Positions 33,403-43,444 are shown, counted from the stretch's first letter. The stretch: DNA of 64,000 nt from Desulfohalobiaceae bacterium S24 (GCA_011389765.1 JAABTT010000003.1:39117-103116), one strand, 5' to 3'. Numbers and translations: made by a program. The notes: generated from the sequence alone by a model not told the origin.

Positions 33403-35763
33403 GAGCATTTCTTCGTCCGCTTGGCCGCCTTCTTCCGAGGCGTCGCCGCCGGCGTCCCCTGAGGCGCCCGTTCGTCCGGCCGGAGAAATTTTTGTGGGCT
33501 GAGTTCCGGCCTTGAAAGGCAGGACGTAAGTTTTCTTGCTGGCCGGCCCGGCCAGCAAACCGTTTTCCGCATCGATGCGGGCCATGACCACTCCGGGCGG
33601 CCGCTCGAAATCCTGAACAGGATATTCTGCCTCCACCGCCTCTCGATAGCCAAGCCAAATGGGCGAGGCGGCCCTGGAGCCGGTCTCGTATTTGCCCATG
33701 GGCTTTGGCTCGTCAAAACCCACATAGACTCCGGTCAAAAGATATGGGGCAAAGCCCATGAACCAGGCATCTTTCTGCTCGTCGGTGGTCCCTGTTTTTC
33801 CGGCTACAGGCCGCTCCAGGGCCTTGACCCGCCAGCCGGTGCCATGCTGCACCACCTGCTGCATGAGGTGAGTGATGATATACGCTGTTTGCCGGCTGAT
33901 GGCCTGATGTGAGTTCACGCGGCCGGTATAAAGTGTTTGGCCCCAGGCATCCTCCACCTTCACAACCAGCCTCGGTTCAATAGTGGAACCGCCCCGGGAA
34001 AAAGCCGAATAGGCCTCACAGAGATTCAACAGACTCACCGAGGCCGATCCCAGACTCACAGACAGATCTCGAGGAAATTCAGCCTCAAGCTGCAGTTGCC
34101 TGGCCCTTTGAATGACCGTGTCAATGCCGATCTGCCGGGCCACACGAATGGTCACCAGATTTCTGGAACTGACCAGAGCGTTTCGCAGCAGGGTCGGCCC
34201 GAAAGAGGTCATTTCATAATTCTCCGGCTTCCAGGTGGTGTTTGTTGATTTGTTGGTATAGACCACCGGGGCGTCCAAAAGCACGGAGGCCGGGGTCAAT
34301 CCATTGTCCAGGGCCGCGGAATAGACAATGGGCTTGAAGGCCGAACCGGGCTGGCGCTTGGCCTGCATGGCCCGGTTGAACTGGCTTTGCCCGAAGGAAT
34401 AGCCGCCCACCATGGCCAGGACATCCCCGTTTTCCGGGTTGAGTGAAACCAGGGCCCCTTCCACCTTTGGCTTTTGCTTGAGTTCCAGCTGCAGTCCTTT
34501 CTCGCTTTCTTTTTGATCGGAGGCAAGGGCCGCCCAGACCACATCCCCGGGCTCAAGCACCTTGGTGGCGTCTTTGATCCGGCGGACTTCTTCAGGGGCC
34601 TTGGCCGGGTTGGGCGAACGGCACCAGCCCAGGCTCGAGACATCGATCCAGGCGCTCTGGTCCTGGAACCCGACCCGGGCGCCGTCCTTGGAGACTTCCT
34701 GCACCAGGACCTGGAACCACTCCCCCGGCTGGGGGCCGTCGCCCTGAAAAGAGGCCTCATCGAGAAACCCGGCGTATTGGTCTTCAGCCAAATGCTCAAT
34801 CGGACCGCGCCAGCCCCTGCGCCTGGCGGATGCTTCCAGCCCTTTGCGGAGCGAAGCCTCCGCCGCCTGCTGGTGTTTGAGGTCCACAGTGGTATACACC
34901 TTGAGGCCGCCCCTATACGTGGCCTCCTCCCCGAATTGCAGCACCAGCCAGCGCCGGATCTCCTCCAGAAAAGAAGCTCCGATTTCCCAGGAAGGATCCC
35001 GCATGGATGCATATTCCAAAGGCTCGTTCAAGGCCCGGCCATAGGTCTCGGCATCGATCCAGTCCAGGTCCAGCATGTGCCGCAGGATGGCCATCTGACG
35101 GATCTTGGCCTTGCCTGAGTGTTTGTAGGGATTATAATGCGAAGGGGCCTTGGGCAGGGCGGCCAGCAAGGCGGCCTGGGCAAGGCTCAATTCAGAAGCA
35201 TGTTTGGCAAAATAGGTCCTGGCCGCGGCTTCAATGCCGTAGGCGGACTGACCGAAATAAATCTGATTGAGATAGATGGTCAGGATTTCATCCTTGGCCA
35301 AATTTTTTTCCAGTCTGTAAGCCAGGATGGCTTCTTTCAGTTTGCGCTTGTAGCTTTTTTCCGGGGTCAAAAGCAGGGACTTGATGACCTGCTGGGTGAT
35401 GGTGCTGCCTCCCTGGACAATATCCCCGGCCAGCAAATTTTTGATTGCCGCCCGGAAAATGCCCATGAGATCAATCCCGGGGTGTTCGTAAAAACTTGCA
35501 TCTTCAGCCGCCAGAAACGCGGCAGGTACATGCGAAGGCATCTTGCTCAAAGGACGCAAAAATCTGTTTTCCCGGCTCAGATAGCCCAGCACCTCTTTGT
35601 TTCTGGTGAAAACCGTACTCGTCAAGGCCGGAGTATAATCCGTAATGGTCTTGATCTGCGGCAGATCCTGGACCGCCCAAAAATAGACCCCTATGCCCCC
35701 GGCGACTGCACCGGCGCAGCACAGCAGAAAAAACAGGGCGATACACAGCAAAATCTTCTTCAT
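33388..35763 (-). CDS. mrcA: Penicillin-binding protein 1A (bifunctional transglycosylase/transpeptidase)
   Basis: The 791-residue class A PBP has an N-terminal membrane anchor (residues 4-28), a GT51 glycosyltransferase domain (AAEDASFYEHPGIDLMGIFR with the catalytic Glu, GGSTITQQVIKSLLL, YLNQIYFGQSAYGIEAAART), a linker with an OB-like insert as in PBP1A, and a transpeptidase domain: SAFK (catalytic Ser), SSRN and KTGTTDEQKDAWFMGF. It polymerises and crosslinks peptidoglycan on the outer face of the inner membrane. The C-terminal tail is Gly/Ala/Glu-rich. kdsD lies upstream, with its stop codon overlapping this start by four bases (ATGA). Confidence 0.96.
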   Translation of the reverse strand: MKKILLCIALFFLLCCAGAVAGGIGVYFWAVQDLPQIKTITDYTPALTSTVFTRNKEVLGYLSRENRFLRPLSKMPSHVPAAFLAAEDASFYEHPGIDLMGIFRAAIKNLLAGDIVQGGSTITQQVIKSLLLTPEKSYKRKLKEAILAYRLEKNLAKDEILTIYLNQIYFGQSAYGIEAAARTYFAKHASELSLAQAALLAALPKAPSHYNPYKHSGKAKIRQMAILRHMLDLDWIDAETYGRALNEPLEYASMRDPSWEIGASFLEEIRRWLVLQFGEEATYRGGLKVYTTVDLKHQQAAEASLRKGLEASARRRGWRGPIEHLAEDQYAGFLDEASFQGDGPQPGEWFQVLVQEVSKDGARVGFQDQSAWIDVSSLGWCRSPNPAKAPEEVRRIKDATKVLEPGDVVWAALASDQKESEKGLQLELKQKPKVEGALVSLNPENGDVLAMVGGYSFGQSQFNRAMQAKRQPGSAFKPIVYSAALDNGLTPASVLLDAPVVYTNKSTNTTWKPENYEMTSFGPTLLRNALVSSRNLVTIRVARQIGIDTVIQRARQLQLEAEFPRDLSVSLGSASVSLLNLCEAYSAFSRGGSTIEPRLVVKVEDAWGQTLYTGRVNSHQAISRQTAYIITHLMQQVVQHGTGWRVKALERPVAGKTGTTDEQKDAWFMGFAPYLLTGVYVGFDEPKPMGKYETGSRAASPIWLGYREAVEAEYPVQDFERPPGVVMARIDAENGLLAGPASKKTYVLPFKAGTQPTKISPAGRTGASGDAGGDASEEGGQADEEMLKEIF

Positions 35764-36788
35764 ACGAAACTAATCTTCCCTTTTCCCAATAAATCATGAA
35801 GGTGGACCAGACCCTGCAGGACCCGCTCTCCGTCCACCACGGGCAAAACCGTAATCGCGGCCTGCTCCATACGCTCCAGGATCTCGGACCCTTTCTCCTC
35901 ACTTTCTGCGTATTTCGGCTCCCGGGTCATGAAATCGTCCACCGGCTCCCGGAGGGACAAGAGCTTGTGGCAGACCAGCCGCCTGACATCACCGTCCGTG
36001 AGGATGCCCAGCAGGCGCTGCTGATCATCCAGGACCACAACCGTTCCCAGACCGCCCCGATCCAACACGGCCAAAGCCGCCTCCAGGCTGACCCCGGATT
36101 GAATCACAGGCAGATCCCGGGTGTGCATGATGGCCTTCACCGCCGTCCTGAGCTGCCGCCCCAAATCGCCGCCGGGATGAAATCGCTGAAAATCCTCGGA
36201 GCTGAAAGATTTCCATTCAATCAGTCCTACGGCCAGGGCATCCCCCACGGCCAAAGCCGCGGTGGTGCTGGCTGTTGGGGCCAAACCCAAAGTGCAGGCT
36301 TCCTTTGGCACCCGTGTGCTGATCACCACATCACACATCTTGGCCATTGGAGAATGCAGAGCGCCGGTCAGTCCGATCACCTGCGCCCCGAGACTGACCA
36401 GGACAGGCAGAATCGCATTGAGTTCGTCGGTTTCTCCGCTGTTGGACAGGGCAAGGACCACATCTCCGGCCTTGATTAGCCCGAGATCGCCGTGCGCCCC
36501 TTCCACTGGATGGAGGAAATAGGCGGCTGTTCCGGTGCTGCTCAGGGTCGCGGCAATTTTTCGGCCCACCAGCCCGGACTTGCCCACACCTGTGACCACC
36601 ACCCGTCCGGAGCAGCCGGCCAGCAAGGTCAGGGCCTCTACAAATTCCCGGCCCAGATTCCTGCTGACCTGCCTGAGGCCTTCGATTTCGATGGCCAGAA
36701 CCTCGCGGGCCAGGTGAATCCACCTATAGTGCTCCGCGTACCCCTCTTCCGGATCTTGGGTTTGTTTCATCTTGTTGTTTTGTATCAT
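35760..36788 (-). CDS. kdsD: Arabinose-5-phosphate isomerase (KpsF/GutQ family)
   Basis: The 342-residue enzyme converts ribulose-5-phosphate to arabinose-5-phosphate for KDO synthesis. The SIS domain contains RVVVTGVGKSGLVGRKIAAT, LHPVEGAHGDLGL, ALSNSGETDELNA and the KEACTLGLAPTASTTAALAV segment. Two CBS domains follow (LPVIQSGVSLEAALAVLDRG, GILTDGDVRRLV, AAITVLPVVDGERVLQGLVH). The ATG at 36788 has GGGAG-like purines directly upstream; a later in-frame ATG at 36770 is possible. Coupled to PBP1A by a four-base overlap. Confidence 0.95.
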   Translation of the reverse strand: MIQNNKMKQTQDPEEGYAEHYRWIHLAREVLAIEIEGLRQVSRNLGREFVEALTLLAGCSGRVVVTGVGKSGLVGRKIAATLSSTGTAAYFLHPVEGAHGDLGLIKAGDVVLALSNSGETDELNAILPVLVSLGAQVIGLTGALHSPMAKMCDVVISTRVPKEACTLGLAPTASTTAALAVGDALAVGLIEWKSFSSEDFQRFHPGGDLGRQLRTAVKAIMHTRDLPVIQSGVSLEAALAVLDRGGLGTVVVLDDQQRLLGILTDGDVRRLVCHKLLSLREPVDDFMTREPKYAESEEKGSEILERMEQAAITVLPVVDGERVLQGLVHLHDLLGKGKISFV

Positions 36789-36843
36789 CTCTCTCTCCCG
36801 GAGCAATATATCACACTCCCCAGATACAAGCCCTCTCCCTTAT

Positions 36844-36875
36844 AACCTGAAAATCCGTCTTCGGATTTTCAGGTT
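36844..36875 (-). terminator. Hairpin terminator overlapping the end of purF
   Basis: AACCTGAAAATCCG and its complement form a perfect 14-bp stem with a four-base loop. The purF stop codon (36869-36871) is part of the stem. No long U-tract follows, but the arms are A/T-rich. Confidence 0.65.
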
Positions 36876-38254
36876 TCGAGGCAGAGCTTGCCATAGCCCG
36901 CTTTGGGCAGTTCCGGATAGTGGCCGTCGAAGCAGGCCCGGCAATAGCCGTAATCGGCCCCCACGGCCTGCATCAGTCCGTTCAGGGACAGATAGTGCAG
37001 TGAATCCAGGCCAATGAATCTGGCGATATCCTGGACCGAATAATTCGCCGCAATGAGCTCTCCTTTTGAAGAAAAATCAATGCCGTAATAACAGGGATAC
37101 CGGATCGGCGGACAGCTGACCCGCAAATGAAGCTCTTTGGCTCCGAGTTCCCGCAGTTTTTTCATCCGGGTCCTGATGGTGGTTCCGCGCACGATGGAGT
37201 CTTCAATGATCACGATTTTTTTACCCTTGATCATAGCCTTGACCGGATTGAGTTTCACCTTGACCCCGAAATCCCGCATGCCCTGAGACGGTTGAATAAA
37301 GGTTCGCCCCACGTAATGATTGCGGATCATGGCGTTTTCATAGGGCAGGCCGGATTTCTGGGCAAAGCCGACAGCCGCGTACATCCCCGAGTCCGGGAAT
37401 GGCATACAGAAATCTGCATCCACCATGGATTCCTCGGCCAGCATCGCTCCCATGGCTTTTCGCCTGTCATAAACATTCTCTCCAAAGACCACGGAATCGG
37501 GCCTGGCGAAATAAATCAACTCAAAAATGCAGGACCGCTGTTTCCTTTTGGGCAAAACCTGTCGCGCTGTCATTTTCCCCTGCTCCAACACCACCATCTC
37601 CCCCGGTTCCACTTCCCGAATGTATTCGGCGTCCAGTAAATCAAGGGCGCAGGTCTCCGAAGCCAGAACAGTGGTCGCACCGACGCGTCCGATGACCAGC
37701 GGGCGAAATCCCCAGGGATCCCTGACCCCGATAATTTTTTCATTGGCCTGGATCAACAAGGCATACGCCCCGTGAATCCGGGAGCAGGCCACGGCTACAG
37801 CCTCTTCAATACTTACGCCGTTACAGTTTTTGGCCACCAGATGCATGAAGATCTCGCTGTCCATGGAAGTCTGGAACAAGGAGCCTTCATTTTCCAATTC
37901 CCGTCGCAATTCAAGGGTATTCAGGAGATTGCCGTTATGGCCGATGGCCAGATGTTGATCCCGGAAATGGACCATAAAGGGCTGGGCGTTGCGGAGCAGG
38001 GAGGCCCCTGTGGTGGAATAGCGGATATGGCCGATGGCGTTGCTCCCTTTGAGTTCATGCCCGAGATGCCGCTCGCTGAATACATCGGCCACCAGGCCCA
38101 TCCCGCGCTGTTCCCGAAGCTTCTCCCCATCCCAGGTCACGATGCCGGCGCTTTCCTGCCCCCTGTGCTGCAGGGCGTAGAGTCCGAAATAGGCCAGTCT
38201 GGCGGCCTCGGGATGACCGTATATCGCCACCAGCCCGCAATTTTCTTTCTTCAT
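36869..38254 (-). CDS. purF: Amidophosphoribosyltransferase
   Basis: The 461-residue enzyme makes phosphoribosylamine from PRPP and glutamine. After a five-residue propeptide the nucleophile Cys6 starts the N-terminal amidotransferase domain (CGLVAIYGHPEAARLAYFGL, LQHRGQESAGIV, SNAIGHIRYSTTG). The PRPP motif KIVIIEDSIVRGTTIRTR marks the phosphoribosyltransferase domain. Cysteines in the later part (RSCIFELIY, CPPIRYPCYYGIDF, GYCRACFDG) could hold the Fe4S4 cluster of the B. subtilis type. GGGAG lies upstream of the ATG. It forms a minus-strand block with carB upstream and kdsD downstream. Confidence 0.97.
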   Translation of the reverse strand: MKKENCGLVAIYGHPEAARLAYFGLYALQHRGQESAGIVTWDGEKLREQRGMGLVADVFSERHLGHELKGSNAIGHIRYSTTGASLLRNAQPFMVHFRDQHLAIGHNGNLLNTLELRRELENEGSLFQTSMDSEIFMHLVAKNCNGVSIEEAVAVACSRIHGAYALLIQANEKIIGVRDPWGFRPLVIGRVGATTVLASETCALDLLDAEYIREVEPGEMVVLEQGKMTARQVLPKRKQRSCIFELIYFARPDSVVFGENVYDRRKAMGAMLAEESMVDADFCMPFPDSGMYAAVGFAQKSGLPYENAMIRNHYVGRTFIQPSQGMRDFGVKVKLNPVKAMIKGKKIVIIEDSIVRGTTIRTRMKKLRELGAKELHLRVSCPPIRYPCYYGIDFSSKGELIAANYSVQDIARFIGLDSLHYLSLNGLMQAVGADYGYCRACFDGHYPELPKAGYGKLCLET

Positions 38255-38369
38255 ATCCTGCTCCCTTTGCTGTTTGCAAAATGAATCTTTTTTTCTTTAA
38301 TCATATCAATGGGATGACTCCCCTGAAATATAGAGCAGGATATTGATATTTTTTGAACTTGCATAGGCA

Positions 38370-38465
38370 CTATAGGATTTACGATTGGATATTGAAGATT
38401 TAATATTGCTGAATATAAGAAAATCAAGAGGTTACCACGGCTCTAGCCAAAAACATTTTCTTAAA
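38370..38465 (+). repeat. AT-rich intergenic repeat, copy a
   Basis: GAAGATTTAATATTGCTGAA, TATAAGAAAATCAAGAGGTT, ACCACGGCTCTAGCCAAAAA and CATTTTCTTAA follow one another. The same chain recurs at about 45760-45838 and inverted at about 59341-59425. The remaining part of the purF-carB gap (38255-38609) holds no gene. Confidence 0.7.
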
Positions 38466-38596
38466 GACTATAGTGGACGATCGCTTACTTTCTCAAAAAA
38501 ATTTATGAAATAAAAATAGATGCTGATCCATTATTCATGGCTCCAACAAGGACTGCGTCCCTGAGCATAACCCATCTCCAAGAAAAGGGCCACGGT

Positions 38597-38626
38597 GGAT
38601 CAGCATGGATCAGCATGGATCAGCGT
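38597..38626. repeat. Three tandem 10-bp repeats across the carB stop codon
   Basis: GGATCAGCAT occurs three times in a row (last copy ending GT). Two of the units encode or follow the last residues (ADPC) of CarB, and the stop codon lies in the second unit. A single further unit is near 38521. Confidence 0.8.
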
Positions 38627-41600
38627 AATATTCTTGGAGACTGCGTACATCCATACCCCGCGAACGGAGTTCCTCCATGGCCAGAGCCAGAGCCCTGGCG
38701 CCGGCCACAGTGGTGGTGTACGGGATCTGATACAGAATCGTGGCCAACCTGATGGCCGAGGAATCCTGAACCGTGAGTTTTCCTGAATAGGTATTGATGA
38801 CCAGATCGATCTGCTCAATCATATCCAGCACATTGGGGTGATCCTCATAGACCTTGTTCACGATCTCGACCGTGATGCCCTGACTGGACAGAAAATCCGC
38901 CGTGCCTCTGGTGGCCACCAGACGCAGCCCGAGTCTGGACAAACTCCTGGCCGGATCGACAATCTGGGGTTTGTCTCGATTATTCACGGAAATAAAGACC
39001 GTTCCCTGATTCGGAATCATTAACCCGGCCCCGAGTTGACTCTTCATAAAGGCCAGACCGACATTGCGGTCGATGCCCATGGATTCGCCGGTGGATCGCA
39101 TCTCCGGTCCAAGCAGAATGTCCGCCCCGGAAAAACGATTAAAGGGCAGAACCGCCTCTTTAACTGAAACATAGCCTGATTTCCGCTGCGACCAGGGATC
39201 AAGGTCCCTGAGTTTCTCACCAAGCATGACCCTGGTGGCGATTTTCGCCAAAGGCACTCCGGTGGCCTTGCTCACAAAGGGTACTGTTCTCGAGGCCCTG
39301 GGGTTGACTTCCAGAATATAGACCTGATCGTTCTGGATTGCGAATTGAATATTCATCAGGCCCACCACCCCGATTTCCAAGCCCAGGGCTTCAGTCTGTA
39401 CCTCCAACTCCTTCATCAGGTCAGGACTCAGGGTATAGGGGGGCAGCACACAGGCGGAATCCCCGGAGTGAACCCCGGCCTCTTCAATATGCTCCATAAT
39501 CCCGGCAAGATAAACAAGCTCTCCGTCACAGACCGCATCCACATCCACTTCCACGGCCCCTTCCATAAATTTATCCAGCAAAATGGGATGATCCGGAGAA
39601 ATCACCGCGGCTTCCCGGAAATAATTGAGCATGTCCTCCTGATCATATACAATTTCCATACCCCGCCCCCCCAGAACATAGGACGGTCTGACCACGAGGG
39701 GATAGCCGATCCTGCCGGCCACCTCCAGGGCCCCTTTCTCGGAGCTGGCGGTCCCGTTTTCCGGCTGCCGGAGATCGAGTTTGTTGAGCATGGCCTGGAA
39801 GCGTTCTCGATTTTCAGCCCGATCGATGCTGTCCGGGGAGGTGCCGATGATCTTCACCTTGTTTTCGAGAAGGGGCAGGGCCAGATTCAAGGGAGTCTGC
39901 CCTCCGAATTGCACAATAACCCCATCCGGCTCCTCCACTTCCAGAATATTCAAGACGTCTTCCAGAGTCACCGGTTCAAAATAGAGGCGATCCGAAGTAT
40001 CGTAATCCGTGCTCACCGTCTCCGGGTTGGAATTGACCATGATAGATTCAATGCCCATGTCCTTCAAGGCAAAAGAGGCATGGACGCAGCAATAATCGAA
40101 TTCGATCCCCTGACCGATCCGATTCGGGCCGCCGCCCAGAATCACGATTTTTTGATTGTCTGTCGCCCGGCTCTCATTTTCCGATTCGTATGTGGAATAA
40201 AAATAAGGGGTAAAGGCCTCGAATTCAGCCGCACAGGTGTCCACAAGCTTGTAACTGGGCACAATCCTGTTCTGTTTTCGAAAGTTCCGGATTTCCTGCT
40301 CCTTGACTTCCCAGAGTGTCGCTATCTGCCGGTCGGAAAATCCCATGGATTTTGCCTTGCGCAGCAAGCTCAGCTCTGTTGGAGCCTGAGCTGCAAATTC
40401 CTGCCGTCCTTCCGTCGCCAGGACATGTTCAAAGTCAACGATCTCTTTGATCTGGGCCAAAAACCAGGGATCAATCCCGGTTATGTCGTAGATTTCCTGC
40501 ACCGGCATACCGCCGAGCAGGGCCTGTCGCAGGACCAGGAGTCTTTTGGAGTGGGGCCTTTTCAGTTCCGCCTCGATGGTCTCACGGGCAATAGCCGTTT
40601 TCTGAAATGTAAACCCCAGTCCCGGGCGGCCGATCTCCAGCGAGCGGAGCCCCTTCTGCAGGGCCTCCTTAAACGTCCGGCCGATGGCCATGGTCTCCCC
40701 GACGCTCTTCATGGAGGTACTCAGTACATCCGGCACACTTGTGAATTTTTCAAAGGTAAACCTGGGTATCTTGACCACGCAATAATCTATCGTCGGCTCA
40801 AAAGAAGCCATGGTCTCCCGGGTGATGTCGTTGGGCAATTCATCCAGGGTATACCCCACAGCCAGCTTTGCGGCAATCTTGGCAATGGGAAATCCGGTTG
40901 CCTTGGAGGCCAGGGCCGACGATCTGGAGACCCGGGGGTTCATTTCAATGACCATCATTTCCCCGTTGTCCGGATTCACCGCGAATTGGACATTCGAACC
41001 GCCGGTCTCCACCCCGATTTCCCGCATGATGGCCAGAGAGGCGTTGCGCATGGCCTGATATTCCACATCGCTCAGGGTCTGAGCCGGAGCCACGGTCACG
41101 GAATCACCGGTGTGCACACCCATGGGATCCACATTCTCAATGGAGCAGATGATTACACAATTATCCTTTGCATCCCGCATGACTTCCAGCTCATATTCCT
41201 TCCAGCCCAGCAGGGACTCTTCCAGCATGACCTCGGAGGTCATGCTGGCGGCCAAGCCCTGTTTGCAGATGGCGGAGAGTTCCTGAGGATCATGGGCCAC
41301 ACCGCCGCCGGTTCCCCCCAGGGTATAGGCGGGACGGACAATGATCGGGAAAACAAGCTGTTCTCCAAGGGCCTGCACATCCTCAAGCGAACCGGCAATA
41401 CCGCTTTTGGGTACCTTAAGGCCGATGTGCTCCATGGCCTGTCGAAACTGAAGCCGGCTCTCCGCTTTTTGGATGACCGGCAGTGAAGCTCCGATGAGTT
41501 CAACCCCGTACCATTCCAAAACCCCCCGCTCTGCAAGGGTCACCCCGATATTCAATGCGGTTTGCCCGCCAAGGGTCGGCAAAAGGGCATCCGGCCGCTC

Positions 41601-41840
41601 TTTATCGATGATCTTTTCCACAATTTCCGGGGAGATCGGCTCGAGATAGGTGCTGTCGGCCAATTCCGGATCAGTCATGATCGTGGCTGGATTTGAATTG
41701 ACCAGCACCACTTCGTAGCCTTCCTCTTTCAGGGCTTTCAGGGCCTGGGTCCCGGAATAATCGAACTCACAGGCCTGACCGATGACAATCGGCCCGGAGC
41801 CGATAAGCAGAATTCTCTTGATGTCGGTTCTTTTCGGCAT
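38610..41840 (-). CDS. carB: Carbamoyl-phosphate synthase large subunit
   Basis: The 1076-residue protein is full length. Both ATP-grasp halves are present ([14 protein letters not shown] in the first, [18 protein letters not shown] in the second), with the N-terminal [80 protein letters not shown] and the C-terminal MGS-like allosteric domain ([14 protein letters not shown]). It makes carbamoyl phosphate for pyrimidines and arginine with a CarA partner not in this window. The last residues are encoded by a tandem repeat. Confidence 0.98.
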   Translation of the reverse strand: MPKRTDIKRILLIGSGPIVIGQACEFDYSGTQALKALKEEGYEVVLVNSNPATIMTDPELADSTYLEPISPEIVEKIIDKERPDALLPTLGGQTALNIGVTLAERGVLEWYGVELIGASLPVIQKAESRLQFRQAMEHIGLKVPKSGIAGSLEDVQALGEQLVFPIIVRPAYTLGGTGGGVAHDPQELSAICKQGLAASMTSEVMLEESLLGWKEYELEVMRDAKDNCVIICSIENVDPMGVHTGDSVTVAPAQTLSDVEYQAMRNASLAIMREIGVETGGSNVQFAVNPDNGEMMVIEMNPRVSRSSALASKATGFPIAKIAAKLAVGYTLDELPNDITRETMASFEPTIDYCVVKIPRFTFEKFTSVPDVLSTSMKSVGETMAIGRTFKEALQKGLRSLEIGRPGLGFTFQKTAIARETIEAELKRPHSKRLLVLRQALLGGMPVQEIYDITGIDPWFLAQIKEIVDFEHVLATEGRQEFAAQAPTELSLLRKAKSMGFSDRQIATLWEVKEQEIRNFRKQNRIVPSYKLVDTCAAEFEAFTPYFYSTYESENESRATDNQKIVILGGGPNRIGQGIEFDYCCVHASFALKDMGIESIMVNSNPETVSTDYDTSDRLYFEPVTLEDVLNILEVEEPDGVIVQFGGQTPLNLALPLLENKVKIIGTSPDSIDRAENRERFQAMLNKLDLRQPENGTASSEKGALEVAGRIGYPLVVRPSYVLGGRGMEIVYDQEDMLNYFREAAVISPDHPILLDKFMEGAVEVDVDAVCDGELVYLAGIMEHIEEAGVHSGDSACVLPPYTLSPDLMKELEVQTEALGLEIGVVGLMNIQFAIQNDQVYILEVNPRASRTVPFVSKATGVPLAKIATRVMLGEKLRDLDPWSQRKSGYVSVKEAVLPFNRFSGADILLGPEMRSTGESMGIDRNVGLAFMKSQLGAGLMIPNQGTVFISVNNRDKPQIVDPARSLSRLGLRLVATRGTADFLSSQGITVEIVNKVYEDHPNVLDMIEQIDLVINTYSGKLTVQDSSAIRLATILYQIPYTTTVAGARALALAMEELRSRGMDVRSLQEYYADPC

Positions 41841-42032
41841 ATCGAATTTTCACACCTGTTTGATGTTGAGATCAACCCGGCAAAAGGTGTACTCTATTCC
41901 GTGCATTTGGGCAAGGAAGACCCATACCTCTTGACAAGCGGGGTTCGACCTCTTACTTTCTTTTTGCGCAAAGTTTTGAACAAACGCAAACACTCAGCAA
42001 ACGGCAAGCAAGCTGACACGAGGAATACATCT

Positions 42033-42263
42033 TTGACTGGACAGCCTTTAAATTGCTTCCCAGCCGGCAGCAAAGTGACCATTGCCCACTTGGACACCTG
42101 CAGAGGCGCCAAATCAAGACTCTATTCAATGGGCCTCATACCTGGCACTGAAGTCGAAATCACCTCCGGCGGATACGGCCCCTGCCGAATGAAAGTCCGC
42201 AACAGCGAACTGGTCCTGGGGCACGGCATGGCCTCAAAGATTATGGCCTTCAAAGCCGATTGA
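42033..42263 (+). CDS. FeoA-domain protein (first of two)
   Basis: The 76-residue SH3-like FeoA domain reads CFPAGSKVTIAHLDTCRGAK, then SRLYSMGLIPGTEVEITSGG and RMKVRNSELVLGHGMA. A TTG at 42033 with GAGGA nine bases upstream is the likely start; the longer open frame to 41901 encodes nothing family-like. FeoA proteins assist FeoB ferrous-iron transport or act as small regulators. No feoB is present in the window; another feoA-type gene follows after 31 bp. Confidence 0.85.
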   Translation: MTGQPLNCFPAGSKVTIAHLDTCRGAKSRLYSMGLIPGTEVEITSGGYGPCRMKVRNSELVLGHGMASKIMAFKAD

Positions 42264-42294
42264 GCTTTTCATTCTCAAGCACACATTCCAGACC

Positions 42295-42540
42295 ATGGCA
42301 GACCACCCAATTCCCCTGCGGCAACTCTCCGTCAGACAAAAAGCCAGAATAGTTTCCTTGAAAGCCTCCGGTGAACTCGGCCGGCGTATTCGGGATATGG
42401 GCCTTTTACCGGGCGTACAGATCACGGTTCTGCACCGAGCCCCGCTCAAAGATCCCGTTGCCTTGCGGGTCAATGATTTCACACTCTCCCTGCGCAACAA
42501 CGAAGCCGATGAGATCCTGGTCCAACCGCTTGAGGATTGA
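42295..42540 (+). CDS. FeoA-domain protein (second of two)
   Basis: The 81-residue FeoA domain reads LRQLSVRQKARIVSLKASGE, then RIRDMGLLPGVQITVLHRAP and VALRVNDFTLSLRNNEADEI. It is in tandem with the preceding FeoA-type gene and overlaps the following NUDIX gene, so the three likely form one transcript. Without a feoB neighbour the iron link is only by family. Confidence 0.88.
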   Translation: MADHPIPLRQLSVRQKARIVSLKASGELGRRIRDMGLLPGVQITVLHRAPLKDPVALRVNDFTLSLRNNEADEILVQPLED

Positions 42541-43009
42541 ACCCCCTAGTGCTCCAGGCCGACCGGGCCAGTTTTTTCGAGCCGGAGCAGCCGCCGTGAT
42601 CAGCAATGCATCCGGATTGATTCTTGGTTTTGAACGGATCGAACATCCCGGAGCCTGGCAGCTGCCCCAGGGAGGTCTCAAAGGACAGGAAACCCCACTG
42701 CGGGGAGTTTACCGGGAACTCTATGAAGAGACCGGCCTGGCCCCGGATCAGCTCGCCTTGCAGGCCTCTTATCCGGACCCTCTGGTCTATGAACTGCCTT
42801 TCCCGCTTCGCAATGCAAAAGTCGGCCGGGGGCAGGTCCTGTACTGTTTCCTGTTCCGACTGCTCGGAAAGGAGGGGGACATTGAGCTAAGCCCGGGAGG
42901 AGAATTCAGATCCTGGAAATGGCTGTCCTTTCCTGAATTACTCTCGACAGTTGTTGCATTCCGGAAACCGGTTTATCAAAAACTCGCGGACTGGGTGCTG
43001 ACAGGCTAG
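42530..43009 (+). CDS. NUDIX hydrolase, RppH-like
   Basis: The NUDIX box is complete: GGLKGQETPLRGVYRELYEE, then TGL, preceded by WQLPQ as in RNA pyrophosphohydrolase RppH. RppH removes pyrophosphate from mRNA 5' ends; diadenosine polyphosphate hydrolysis is an alternative. The start is uncertain: no ATG lies just before the domain (beginning GQFFRAGAAAVI). TTG at 42530, overlapping the end of the FeoA gene by 11 bases, is proposed; ATG at 42509 is the alternative. About 159 residues from the TTG. Confidence 0.85.
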   Translation: MRIEPPSAPGRPGQFFRAGAAAVISNASGLILGFERIEHPGAWQLPQGGLKGQETPLRGVYRELYEETGLAPDQLALQASYPDPLVYELPFPLRNAKVGRGQVLYCFLFRLLGKEGDIELSPGGEFRSWKWLSFPELLSTVVAFRKPVYQKLADWVLTG

Positions 43010-43068
43010 CACTAGCATTTTCGATTTGCGACTTATCGGTTACTTTTTCTGAAAGACGAGCAAACCGC

Positions 43069-43374
43069 TTATTCAAGGCCAACACGCAAAGACTGCCGAA
43101 AGACTTCCCGGCCGTCAAGCATCAAGCGCATCCCGCCTGCCCCGACCGGCTCGAGCCTGATCTCTGAAGCGCCGCCTCCGCTCAACTCCGGAATCGCGCC
43201 CCGCAAACGCACCAGATCCACCTGCTCCAGAACAGCCTTCAGAAATTCGAGCACTCCTTCGGATTCAGAAGGTTCGCCCCGGCTTTGCAGGGCTTCGGCA
43301 AGGGCCTGTTCATATCTGCGTTTGATCTCGGTCAGCACACAGTGCCTACTCAAATCAAGGTCTAATTGATGCAT
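43069..43374 (-). CDS. Small protein of unknown function
   Basis: I do not recognise a family. The 101-residue product is mostly helical at the N-terminus (HCVLTEIKRRYEQALAEALQ, EGVLEFLKAVLEQVDLVRL) with a C-terminal beta-like stretch (ASEIRLEPVGAGGMRLMLDG). The ATG at 43374 was chosen for GGAG five bases upstream; the frame is open to 43446, where it would overlap hypF. It is divergent from hypF, with about 70 bp between starts. Confidence 0.6.
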   Translation of the reverse strand: MHQLDLDLSRHCVLTEIKRRYEQALAEALQSRGEPSESEGVLEFLKAVLEQVDLVRLRGAIPELSGGGASEIRLEPVGAGGMRLMLDGREVFRQSLRVGLE

Positions 43375-43444
43375 ACCGACTCCAAAGGTTTCAGCCAGCA
43401 GGGTTTCTCTTGAATTGTTCGGCTGTTTCCGGTAAGCAGACCCC

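Noticed and set aside
39345..41486. Long open frame (713 codons) on the plus strand
   Set aside because: It is antisense to carB, whose full-length homology is clear; the translation shows no family signature.
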